NCBI GenBank assembly: GCA_013151365.1
Contig: JAADIK010000148.1
Location: 1-9,487 of the forward strand
Origin: Deltaproteobacteria bacterium
Lineage (GTDB): Bacteria > Desulfobacterota > Desulfobulbia > Desulfobulbales > Desulfobulbaceae
Length of the DNA: 9,487 bases
Direction: 5' to 3'
In this document: one piece after another, positions 1 through 6,787 of the stretch
How the letters are laid out: each line of letters opens with the position of its first letter
Numbering within the stretch: position 1 is the stretch's first letter
Made by a program: the position numbers and the translations under genes
Notes under the pieces: generated by a model
Told to the model about the DNA's origin: nothing
What the model saw: only the letters and a program-made list of their open reading frames with translations
Database searches by the model: none

Positions 1-37
1 ATACAGCGCTTGGAGTTGAGGTAGAGGGTATACTTGT

Positions 38-2152
38 TCATAATTCCACCATCCTTTTGGGATTTTTCGAACTCCGTTTTACCGTGACCAGGCACTCACA
101 GAGGCACAGGCCGCCGCCGACCGGGTCCATTGCCGCGAGCATCCCGGTCATCAATTTCTGGTCGCCCACCCCGGCGTGGTAGGAGCGGGTCTGCAGGGGG
201 ACCTGGCGGCCGAAACCATGCACCATGTACACTGCCTCCGGATGGATAAAATCAGTCACATGGGCCTTGATGGTGTTGACCATGCCATTGCTGCTCACCT
301 CCACCCAGTCGCCCTCCTTCACCCCCATCCTGGCGGCCGCCCGCCGGTTGACCCACAGGGTGTTTTCCGGCATCAGCTCATGGAGCAGCGGGTTGTTGAT
401 GGTATGCCCGTGGGCATGGACCGGCGACCGGCCGAAGACCAGGCGGAACTTGCCCTTGGGCGGTTTTTCCGGACTTTCATACGGCTTGAGCGACGGCAGC
501 CCGGCCTCGGTCAGTTTCTGGCTGATGATCTCGATCTTGCCGGACGGGGTCTTGAACTTGCCGTCAAGTTTCTGCCGGTCATACATGATCGGTTCCTTGG
601 TGAGCTCGACAAAACCCTTTTCGGCAAAATCCTCGATCCGGACCCCGGTAGGTTCGAGCTGCCAGGCCTGGAGTTCCTCGGTCGAGTTATAGGGAAAATA
701 GTGGCCGATCCCGACCCGGTCGGCCAGCCCCTTGATAATTTCGCTCAGTGACTTGGTATCGTACCTGGGCGCCACCGCCGGGTTCCGGCAGATGAAACGG
801 GGTTTGGTCCCCTTCTGGGTGGCGATGATGCTGTCACGCTCAAGATAGGTGGACTCGGGCAGAATCACGTCACAGTACCAGCCGAACTCGCTGTAATGGG
901 TATCAACGGCAACCAGCAGATCAAGCTTGTCCAGGGCCTCCTTCTGGGCGGCCGGATCGGGAAAACAGGAAAAGGGATCGTGCCGCACGCAGATCAACCC
1001 CTTGATCGGGTACGGATCCTCGGTCACCATGGTGTCATAGAACAGGTGAAACAGGCCCGGTCCCTTGTCGAAATGGCTGTACTTCCAGCCCACCCCGTCG
1101 CCCCGCTTGACCGTGGGTTTGGGGATCTGGCCGTCAAAGGAACGGAGTCCCTTGACCCCGCAGTCGCCGGGACCCTTCGGGAAAATCTGGCCGCCTTCCA
1201 CCTCGATATTGCCCATCAGGACGTTGAGGATATGCAGCGCCCGGCTGGAGTAAAAGGAATCCCGGTAGCGGGAGGTCATCCAGCCGGGGTGGAAGACCAC
1301 CTGCGGCCGGTCGATGGCCAGTTCCCGGACAAACTCCCTGAGCCGCTCCGCCTTGACGCCGCACTCACGGGCGGCCCAGTCGATGTCATACTGCTCGACA
1401 AAGGCGACCAGGGCGTCAAAATCGCTCACATAGCGGTCGATGAACTCCTGGTCATAGGCCTTTTCCCGGATCACCTCGTGAATTATGCCGAGGGCCAGGG
1501 CGTAATCGGTACCGGGCCGGACCTGGAAAAAACGGTTGGCCTTGATGCCGGTCATGGTCTGGCGGACATCGACATAGGTCAGCCGGCCGCCCGCGTCAAG
1601 CATGTCCAGCACCTGGTTCACCTCCGCGACCCGCAGCGAGGCCAGGATGTTGCGGCCGAACAGCACCAGGTGCCGGGTCTTCTTGATGTCATAGGCAAAG
1701 CCGGTCCGGCCCACGCCGTAAAGGGAGAGACTGGCATGATGGGCGTTGCGGCCGCAGGCGCTGTCGTGATTGGTGAAGTTGGGTGAACCAAGGCCGTGGA
1801 TAAAGGCCTTGACAATGTCGGCAAAAGGTCCGCCCCGGCAGCTCATCATCACGCTTTCCGGACCGTAGCGGTCGACGATTTTATTCAATTTTTCAGCCAC
1901 GTAATCAAAGGCCGTATCCCAGCTCACCTTGTCCCAGCGGCCGGCGCCCCGGCCGCCCTTGCGGATCAGCGGCTGCTGCGGCCGCTCCGGGTCATTCAGC
2001 AGCGAAATGCCGGCCGAACCCTTGGCGCAGAGGGCGCCGCCAAGCAGGTGGGGATTGCCCTCGATCCAGGTGACCTCGTCATTCTCGGTCTCCACCCGGA
2101 TCGGACAGCGAACCGTGCACATACCGCACATGCTCCAGACCGATTTCTTCAT
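38..2152 (-). CDS. Molybdopterin/[4Fe-4S] oxidoreductase catalytic subunit, PsrA/PhsA/SoeA-like
   Basis: Catalytic subunit of the DMSO-reductase superfamily, 704 residues. Seen: an N-terminal [4Fe-4S] motif with Cys9, Cys12, Cys16 and Cys42 (CGMCTVRC, then LCAKG); a likely molybdenum-ligand cysteine, Cys133, in HDSACGRNAHH; the molybdopterin core; and a C-terminal dinucleotide-binding domain from about residue 585 (RSPVHAHGH, HGFGRQ). A cysteine ligand with this layout fits the polysulfide/thiosulfate reductase and sulfite-oxidising (SoeA) group; the substrate is inferred from that and from the neighbouring exporter. The cluster motif begins at residue 9, so there is no room for a Tat leader, which points to a cytoplasmic enzyme, unlike typical PsrA/PhsA. 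An AGGAGG-type ribosome site lies 8 nt before the ATG. It is the last gene seen in the operon; no FeS or membrane-anchor subunit is visible, though the window ends 37 bp after its stop. It could instead act on another oxyanion or organic substrate. Confidence 0.93.
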   Translation of the reverse strand: MKKSVWSMCGMCTVRCPIRVETENDEVTWIEGNPHLLGGALCAKGSAGISLLNDPERPQQPLIRKGGRGAGRWDKVSWDTAFDYVAEKLNKIVDRYGPESVMMSCRGGPFADIVKAFIHGLGSPNFTNHDSACGRNAHHASLSLYGVGRTGFAYDIKKTRHLVLFGRNILASLRVAEVNQVLDMLDAGGRLTYVDVRQTMTGIKANRFFQVRPGTDYALALGIIHEVIREKAYDQEFIDRYVSDFDALVAFVEQYDIDWAARECGVKAERLREFVRELAIDRPQVVFHPGWMTSRYRDSFYSSRALHILNVLMGNIEVEGGQIFPKGPGDCGVKGLRSFDGQIPKPTVKRGDGVGWKYSHFDKGPGLFHLFYDTMVTEDPYPIKGLICVRHDPFSCFPDPAAQKEALDKLDLLVAVDTHYSEFGWYCDVILPESTYLERDSIIATQKGTKPRFICRNPAVAPRYDTKSLSEIIKGLADRVGIGHYFPYNSTEELQAWQLEPTGVRIEDFAEKGFVELTKEPIMYDRQKLDGKFKTPSGKIEIISQKLTEAGLPSLKPYESPEKPPKGKFRLVFGRSPVHAHGHTINNPLLHELMPENTLWVNRRAAARMGVKEGDWVEVSSNGMVNTIKAHVTDFIHPEAVYMVHGFGRQVPLQTRSYHAGVGDQKLMTGMLAAMDPVGGGLCLCECLVTVKRSSKNPKRMVEL

Positions 2153-2168
2153 AATCTGTTCTCCTCCT

Positions 2169-2196
2169 GGTCCGGAATACCGGCCCGGCCGGGACC
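2169..2196. repeat. Nested inverted repeats between RR1 and the oxidoreductase
   Basis: The 74-nt gap between the two genes holds GGTCC (2169-2173) against GGACC (2192-2196), CCGG-AATA-CCGG (2172-2183) and the palindrome CCCGGCCGGG (2184-2193), just upstream of the oxidoreductase ribosome site. The transcript could fold here and tune or process the distal cistron. CCGG-rich words are common in this genome, so chance is possible. No -24/-12 or good -35/-10 promoter is seen in the gap. Confidence 0.3.
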
Positions 2197-2226
2197 ATGG
2201 ACCCCGTCTGTTTATTTAATTCATGG

Positions 2227-2607
2227 TCATTGATTACATCTTGGCGGCAGGGTGTTCAGAACCAGTGCCACCTTGTCTTCAAGCTCGTTCTTGTCAATCG
2301 GTTTGACGCAGTATTCGCCGGCTCCCAGGCGCAGGGCCTGCCGGGCGCTGGCCACGGTGGGATAGCCGGTCAGCATCACCGCCCTGATTGCCGGACCGAT
2401 CCTTTTCAACTCCGCAAGTACCTCGATACCATTCATCTTTCCGAGCTTGATGTCAAGGACCGCCAGGTCAATCCGGTGCTTACGGACATAACGCAACGCC
2501 TCTTCCTCATCGGTGAAGCCCACCACCTCGTGCCCCTGCTTGGCCAGAATCTTCTCAATCAATACCACCGAGTCGAGGACGTCATCAAGGACCATGATCC
2601 TCGCCAT
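2227..2607 (-). CDS. Single-domain response regulator (RR1), CheY-like receiver
   Basis: A 126-residue stand-alone receiver domain with no output domain. Seen: acidic pair Asp8-Asp9 (VLDDV), phospho-acceptor Asp52 (AVLDIK), conserved Thr80 (MLTGYPT) and Lys102 (CVKPID), so it should be phosphorylatable. Its ATG overlaps the stop of the upstream membrane-protein gene by one base (TAATG), suggesting translational coupling. It sits between a membrane protein and a molybdoenzyme rather than beside a kinase. It is about two-thirds identical to the receiver at 8978-9343, including the shared YCVKPIDK-ELEDKV tail. Inferred roles are a phosphate sink, phosphorelay intermediate, or a protein that binds and adjusts the operon's products. 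It cannot bind DNA by any visible domain. Confidence 0.95.
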   Translation of the reverse strand: MARIMVLDDVLDSVVLIEKILAKQGHEVVGFTDEEEALRYVRKHRIDLAVLDIKLGKMNGIEVLAELKRIGPAIRAVMLTGYPTVASARQALRLGAGEYCVKPIDKNELEDKVALVLNTLPPRCNQ

Positions 2608-3260
2608 TATGCCGAGCCCCCGTCAGGTTGGCCGGCCGGGAGGCAATGATCGGCAGCCCGAGCCTGTCTGCTCCGGCACCGCCTGCGGCGCCAACCGGCC
2701 GTGAACAAGACCAGGAGATAAAAAATAAAGAACACCAGCGCCACCGGCACTCCGGCCAAACCATAGCTGTTCGCCGGCAGCGGCATGGCCGCCGCCACCC
2801 CCACCCTGCTGATCAGCTCGTCCGGGCTGAACACCGTATCGAGCCAGAACAGGGTGAAAAGAATGGGCAGCAGGTAGACTATGCCGTGCAAGGCAAAACG
2901 ATGGGCCAGGTAGGTATTGAAGTCCTCGTCCAGATCACGGTCACTGACCCGGAAAAACAGATCCCGGGTCTTCCAGTCGTTCAGCAGGGCGAAATCCTTC
3001 TGCCGCTCTTTTTTGGCCGCAAAAGCGGCGACAAAACTATCTTCATGCTCGCCCACCCGCAGCAGCCGCCGCAGAAACAGGGAGAGCAGCCCGGCCAGCA
3101 GCCCGACCACGGCAACCTGGCCGGCCACCGGCAGGCCGATCAGGTCCAGGGGCCTGAGCAGCAACAGCTCAAGCCCCCGGCCAAGCAGGCTGAAAAACGG
3201 GCTGACCAGGCTGGTAAAGAGCCAGCCCAGCACGGCGTTAGTCAGATCCATAATATGCAT
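2607..3260 (-). CDS. Small integral membrane protein of unknown function
   Basis: 217 residues; I do not recognise the family with confidence. Seen: a hydrophobic/amphipathic N-terminus (about 7-36), a likely membrane helix at about 45-65, then a charged stretch at about 68-120 rich in Lys, Arg, Asp and Glu (KKERQKDF, DRDLDEDF), two further helices at about 123-145 and 165-188, and an Arg-rich tail that looks disordered. The order of one helix, a charged helical segment, then two helices is loosely like the Oxa1/DUF106 membrane-insertase fold, a weak guess only. The gene starts 17 nt after the transporter stop with a GGGG-type ribosome site, and its stop overlaps the RR1 start. This suggests a helper or partner of the transporter or the receiver. 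A second in-frame ATG three codons in (3251) has no ribosome site. Confidence 0.8.
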   Translation of the reverse strand: MHIMDLTNAVLGWLFTSLVSPFFSLLGRGLELLLLRPLDLIGLPVAGQVAVVGLLAGLLSLFLRRLLRVGEHEDSFVAAFAAKKERQKDFALLNDWKTRDLFFRVSDRDLDEDFNTYLAHRFALHGIVYLLPILFTLFWLDTVFSPDELISRVGVAAAMPLPANSYGLAGVPVALVFFIFYLLVLFTAGWRRRRCRSRQARAADHCLPAGQPDGGSA

Positions 3261-3277
3261 GTTTCAACCCCGCCGAC

Positions 3278-4954
3278 TCAGCGCAGCCACGGAATAACAC
3301 TGGTGTATTTGAGAAAAACAATAACCAGGGCCAGGGCCAGCATCCGCTTCAGGAAGATCTCCGGCAGCTTCTTCTGGATCTTCGGACCAACCATGCCGCC
3401 GGCTATGGCGCCGACCGCGATCCCGGCCGCCATCAGCCAGTCAGGCTGATAACCCATCATAATATACTTGGCAATGCCGCCGCACGAGGTGGCAAATGTG
3501 CCGGCCAAGGCGATAGGCACGGCCAGGTACATGGGATAGCCCATGGCCGTGGTCATGAAGGGCATGAACATGAAGCCGCCGCCCACGCCGAACGACGAGG
3601 CGATCATCCCCATGATGATACCGCCGAACAGCATGACCAGGGGCCGGGCGACAAAGGTCTCGCCCCAGAACTTCATATCGAACTTAACGATATTGAACTT
3701 CTCGATCTCGACCCTGCCGAGCTCGATGGCCTTGCCGGATTTCTTGGCCTCTTTCGCTGCGGCGTTAAACTTCTGGACAATGGCCTTCATGGCCTTTTTC
3801 TTCTCGATGGAAGACGGCAGGCTCTCGAAGAAGAGCTTGATGCCGATCACCAGGCAGATAAAACCGAGATAAAATTTGTAGGCCTTCATGGGCAGGTACT
3901 TGGCCGAGTAGTTCGGGCCGAGCCAGAAGGCGCCGATCAGGATGCCGACGGCGAAGAAAAGCGCTACCGGCCAGGCAAAGCGTTTTTCCTTGAAATAGTT
4001 CATCAGACCGGTGACCGGCGAGCACAGGGTCAGAAAGAGGTTGGTCGGCTTGATGGTATTGGCGGCATTGACCCCCAGCGGTCCCTTGGTGCCGAGGATG
4101 GTAATCTGGAAGGCCGCGGTAAACAGGCCGCCGGCCGCGCCCATGATCACGAACAGCACGCCGATGATAAAGGCGCCAAAGGTCACGACCAGAGGGTTCA
4201 TGTAGGTATTGGCGGTCCCATAGAAAAATCCTGATTTCTCCACGGTGACCGTATCGACCTTCTGCCCGTTCACGTAGACGGCGAGCCGGGTGTTCGGGGC
4301 GATATTCTTATAGGGGGTCATGATGACACTGAAGGTACCGCTCTTTTTATCCAGGCTGAGAGAGACCCCCCGGTTCCAGGCCTCTGCCTGGGTGGCGTAA
4401 CCGGTCAGCACCATCCGGGCGTTGCCGCCGCCGATGGGCCGCTCCTTGCTGATCGTGTTGATGCCGAACTTCGTTTCATGGGTGTAGGTGAGAAATTTCC
4501 ACTGCTTCGCCGTGGATACCGGGCCCAGCAGACCCTTGACCGCTTCGGGGATGGCGGTCCATTTCTTCAGTTTGTTGACCCGCACCTCGTACTTGAAAGG
4601 CGGGAAAGCGAAGATCCCGTGGGTCTGCCCCTTGGCGGACAATTTCGGCGTAGCCAAGGTCTCCGGCCGGTTGGTTATCACGTAATAGTTAGGCGGAATG
4701 GCAGTATCGCCAAATTTTTTCTCGAGCTTGACCTTTTCCTTGGCACCGGTGGCATCCGCCGGCTTGAAAAGCTTTGCCGTTGCAACCACCACATACAGAT
4801 CCTGACCGGGATCGACATGGCCCGTGACCGTAATCGGGCTGCCGGCCTTGACCGTCCGGGCAGCGACGTTTGCCTCCAGGGCATACCCACGACCCGGCCA
4901 GCCGAACAGCAGCGCGGCGATCATTACCAAAAAAACAATCCTCTTCTCTGTCAT
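3278..4954 (-). CDS. TSUP (TauE/SafE-family) sulfur-oxyanion exporter with N-terminal periplasmic domain
   Basis: 558 residues from the chosen ATG (MTEKRIVFLV). Seen: a signal peptide (about 1-25), a roughly 225-residue periplasmic domain of beta-rich appearance (26-253), then two TSUP half-repeats. The first (from about 254) contains GAAGGLFTAAF and NTIKPTNL; the second (about 436-556) contains the family's GVGGG motif (456-460). Cys311 and Cys491 occupy matching places, TLCSPVTG and TSCGG. A basic cytoplasmic linker of about 50 residues (381-432) joins the halves. Family members move sulfite, sulfoacetate and related anions across the inner membrane; the substrate here is inferred. The open frame runs upstream to 5068, but 4954 is preferred because AGGAGG lies 7 nt upstream, the signal peptide begins there, and the sigma-54 promoter lies inside the extension. 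Typical TSUP proteins are about 250-300 residues, so the N-terminal domain and linker are additions. First gene of the operon. Confidence 0.92.
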   Translation of the reverse strand: MTEKRIVFLVMIAALLFGWPGRGYALEANVAARTVKAGSPITVTGHVDPGQDLYVVVATAKLFKPADATGAKEKVKLEKKFGDTAIPPNYYVITNRPETLATPKLSAKGQTHGIFAFPPFKYEVRVNKLKKWTAIPEAVKGLLGPVSTAKQWKFLTYTHETKFGINTISKERPIGGGNARMVLTGYATQAEAWNRGVSLSLDKKSGTFSVIMTPYKNIAPNTRLAVYVNGQKVDTVTVEKSGFFYGTANTYMNPLVVTFGAFIIGVLFVIMGAAGGLFTAAFQITILGTKGPLGVNAANTIKPTNLFLTLCSPVTGLMNYFKEKRFAWPVALFFAVGILIGAFWLGPNYSAKYLPMKAYKFYLGFICLVIGIKLFFESLPSSIEKKKAMKAIVQKFNAAAKEAKKSGKAIELGRVEIEKFNIVKFDMKFWGETFVARPLVMLFGGIIMGMIASSFGVGGGFMFMPFMTTAMGYPMYLAVPIALAGTFATSCGGIAKYIMMGYQPDWLMAAGIAVGAIAGGMVGPKIQKKLPEIFLKRMLALALVIVFLKYTSVIPWLR

Positions 4955-5023
4955 TCCAGTCCCTCCTGTTTGCGTTGAAGAATCTCCACGGCGGGTGAAG
5001 TGCATCATGACCGCATTCGTCTT

Positions 5024-5039
5024 AGCAAGTTCGATGCCA
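5024..5039 (-). promoter_or_regulatory. Sigma-54 (-24/-12) promoter of the exporter operon
   Basis: On the minus strand the sequence TGGCATCGAACTTGCT matches the sigma-54 consensus, with GG and GC separated by exactly 10 nt and both TGGCA and TTGC blocks intact. The predicted start of transcription is near 5013, giving a leader of about 58 nt before the ATG at 4954. The neighbouring gene encodes an NtrC-type activator with the GAFTGA loop that contacts sigma-54. Confidence 0.8.
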
Positions 5040-5078
5040 GGAGGCGGCCGCCAGGCGCAAAAAAACAAATGACAACAA

Positions 5079-5091
5079 ATTCAAATAATTA
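5079..5091. promoter_or_regulatory. IHF-like bending site
   Basis: ATTCAAATAATTA matches the IHF consensus WATCAANNNNTTR at all but one fixed position. It lies in an AT-rich stretch (about 5057-5100) and is centred near -72 from the predicted start. This is the usual place for a DNA bend between activator sites and a sigma-54 promoter. AT-rich DNA gives such matches easily, so location is the main support. Confidence 0.4.
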
Positions 5092-5127
5092 CAAAGTTGG
5101 AAGACAGAAAAACAACGAGAAATGCGA

Positions 5128-5144
5128 CCGGACCTCAGGTCCGG
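5128..5144. promoter_or_regulatory. Perfect 17-bp palindrome, candidate upstream activator (enhancer) site
   Basis: CCGGACCTCAGGTCCGG is an 8-1-8 perfect inverted repeat centred near -123 from the predicted sigma-54 start, a typical distance for an NtrC-type enhancer. It is 117 bp past the activator's stop codon. No T-run follows it on either strand, which argues against it being the activator's terminator. A related but imperfect word, CCGGACCTGATCCGG, occurs at 6683-6697 inside the start of the activator gene. Confidence 0.55.
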
Positions 5145-5261
5145 AACGTCTCAATAATGAGGCACTGCATCTTTTATGATGCGCCCCGAAAGGGACACAG
5201 AAAAAACCGACAAGACCTTCACCGCGCCGCCCTGCGAGGCGCCCGATAACGGATTCAGGCT
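5145..5261. other. Rest of the non-coding gap downstream of the activator
   Basis: The whole gap 4955-5261 has no convincing gene. Beyond the promoter parts, this end holds a small hairpin, GCATC-TTTTAT-GATGC (5167-5182), a CCC-GAAA-GGG hairpin (5185-5194), and the word AGGCAC-TG-CATCTT (5160-5173), which recurs at 8942 and 9352. An A6 tract (T6 on the coding strand of the activator) lies near 5203-5208, but no strong stem directly precedes it, so I do not call a terminator. Confidence 0.5.
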
Positions 5262-6722
5262 TCAGGCGCCGCGAAAATCCCGGGCCGCCAGATTATAACG
5301 ATTGAGCAGACGCTGAAAGGCCGGGCGGCCCATACCGCTGGCCCTGGCCGCCGCGCTGACATTGCCGTTGCTGTGCCGCAGGGCGCGGAGAAGATAGGTT
5401 CGGGAGAAACCGGCCACCACCTCCTGTTTGGCCTGACTGTAGGGAAGGTGACAGACCTCGACCGGCTCCGGACCGGCCGGCCCGGCCTGGTCTCCGGCTT
5501 CCGCCAGGTCGGAAATTTCGATGGTGGAGGCCGCGGCCAGCAGCACGGCCCGTTTGATCACGTTCTGAAGCTCGCGGACATTGCCCCGCCAAGGCCGCCG
5601 GACCAGGTAATTGAGGGCCTCGCCGCTGAGCCGGAGATCACCCCGGCCGTAATCGCGGCCATAGGCGGCGAGAAAATGATGGGCCAGGACCGGAATATTG
5701 TCCGGGTCTCCCCGGAGAGAAGGCATGGTGAGAGTAACCACGTTGAGCCGATAGAACAGATCTTCGCGGAAAAGACCGGCCCGGATCTTCCTCTCCAGGT
5801 CCTGGTTGGTCGAGGCGAGTACCCGGACATCGACCCCGATGCTTCGATTCTGGCCCAGGGGCTGCACCTCCCTTTCCTGGAGGACGCGCAGCAGCTTGGT
5901 CTGCAGGGAAAGGGGCAGGTCGCCGATTTCATCGAGCAGGATGGTCGACCCGTCAGCCTCGAGAAAGAGCCCTTTTTTGTCCCGGGTCGCGCCGGTAAAG
6001 GCGCCCTTGACATACCCGAACAGCTCGCTCTCGAGGATCTGCTCGGGCAGGGCCGGGCAGTTCACGGCAATCAGCCGCCGCGCCGCCCGGTCGCTCAAGG
6101 CATGCAGGGCCTTGGCCGCGAGTTCCTTGCCCGTCCCGGATTCACCGCGGATCAGCACGGTCACGTCGGTGGCCGCCACCCGTTCGATAATGGCAAAAAC
6201 TTCCCGCAGCCGGGAAGAACGGCCGACAAAGCCCTGGAAACGATCCCGGCCCTCGAATTTCTCATGCAGGTGCAGGTTCTCCCGCAACAGGCCGGTCCGC
6301 TCCAGGGAGCGCTGCACCGCGTAGGCCACGCGATCGTTGTCAAAGGGCTTTTCAAAAAAATCATAGGCCCCTTCCTTCAAGGCCCGGACAGCCAGCTCCA
6401 CGGTACCGTAGCCGGTCATCACAATGACCGAAATCGCGTTGTCGCGTTTCTTGATCTCCTCCAGCAGGGTCAGGCCGTCAAGACCCGCCATCTTGATATC
6501 GGTCAGCACCACGTCCGGCAGGAAGGTACCAAGAAGCTCCAAGGCGGCTTCGGCGGACTCGGCCAGGGCCAGCTCACAGCCGCATTTCCTGGCAAGAACC
6601 TTCTTGAGGACCGCCAGCATGTCCCGGTCATCGTCAACCACCATAACCCTGCCCCGGCCGGCGTTCCTGGCAACGGTGTTTTCCGGACCTGATCCGGCCG
6701 GATGGCTCTGGGAAACTGTCAT
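5262..6722 (-). CDS. NtrC-family sigma-54-dependent response regulator
   Basis: 486 residues from the chosen ATG. Seen in order: a receiver domain (about 24-140) with acidic residues 30-32, phospho-acceptor Asp75 (LTDIKM), Thr103 and Lys125; an AAA+ domain (about 163-400) with Walker A GESGTGKE (193-200), the sigma-54 contact loop GAFTGA (240-245), Walker B ending LLDEIGD, FREDLFYRLNV and WRGNVRELQN; and a Fis-type helix-turn-helix (about 444-480, NGNVSAAARASGMGRPAFQRLL). All motifs needed for ATP-driven open-complex formation are intact. A GTG at 6752 is in frame, but the ATG at 6722 has GAGG 6 nt upstream and is preferred. It lies upstream of, and on the same strand as, the exporter operon, and divergent from a histidine kinase. 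It is therefore probably that kinase's partner and the activator of the sigma-54 promoter (inference). Confidence 0.95.
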   Translation of the reverse strand: MTVSQSHPAGSGPENTVARNAGRGRVMVVDDDRDMLAVLKKVLARKCGCELALAESAEAALELLGTFLPDVVLTDIKMAGLDGLTLLEEIKKRDNAISVIVMTGYGTVELAVRALKEGAYDFFEKPFDNDRVAYAVQRSLERTGLLRENLHLHEKFEGRDRFQGFVGRSSRLREVFAIIERVAATDVTVLIRGESGTGKELAAKALHALSDRAARRLIAVNCPALPEQILESELFGYVKGAFTGATRDKKGLFLEADGSTILLDEIGDLPLSLQTKLLRVLQEREVQPLGQNRSIGVDVRVLASTNQDLERKIRAGLFREDLFYRLNVVTLTMPSLRGDPDNIPVLAHHFLAAYGRDYGRGDLRLSGEALNYLVRRPWRGNVRELQNVIKRAVLLAAASTIEISDLAEAGDQAGPAGPEPVEVCHLPYSQAKQEVVAGFSRTYLLRALRHSNGNVSAAARASGMGRPAFQRLLNRYNLAARDFRGA

Positions 6723-6751
6723 GGAATTCCTCGTAATGTATGGCAGTATCA

Positions 6752-6764
6752 CTTGAATTTCAAG
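6752..6764. promoter_or_regulatory. 13-bp palindrome in the divergent kinase/activator gap
   Basis: CTTGAA-T-TTCAAG is a perfect 6-1-6 inverted repeat in the 65-bp gap (6723-6787) between the activator and the membrane-protein gene. It is the only clear symmetric element there and could be an operator for both directions. Loose -35/-10 pairs can be drawn on both strands but conflict with start or ribosome sites, so no promoter is called. Confidence 0.35.
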
Positions 6765-6787
6765 ATCACAGATGGTAACACAGAACC

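Noticed and set aside
896..1786. Long plus-strand frame opposite the molybdoenzyme (296 codons)
   Set aside because: It is antisense to a gene with intact family motifs; it arises from GC-biased codon use and its protein shows no recognisable domain.
4955..5068. Longer N-terminus for the exporter (start at 5068)
   Set aside because: The extension covers the sigma-54 promoter, lacks a ribosome site and hides the signal peptide, which begins cleanly at the ATG at 4954 with AGGAGG 7 nt upstream.
5128..5144. 17-bp palindrome as the activator gene's terminator
   Set aside because: The stem has a 1-nt centre that cannot form a normal hairpin loop, and no T-run follows; an operator or enhancer fits better.
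5373..6692. Long plus-strand frame opposite the NtrC-type regulator (439 codons)
   Set aside because: It mirrors a gene with every NtrC motif; no ribosome site, domain or context supports it.
6723..6752. GTG start at 6752 for the NtrC-type regulator
   Set aside because: The ATG at 6722 has GAGG at a 6-nt distance; the ten extra residues have no support and intrude into the divergent gap.
6741..6756. Sigma-54-like TGGCAGTATCACTTGA ahead of the co-sensor/kinase genes
   Set aside because: The two blocks are one base too far apart and the second reads TTGA, not TTGC.
6735..6763. Sigma-70-like TTGAAA-N17-TACATT for the activator gene
   Set aside because: A start of transcription from it would fall downstream of the GAGG ribosome site of the chosen ATG, so the two cannot both be right; the -10 is also only a partial match.
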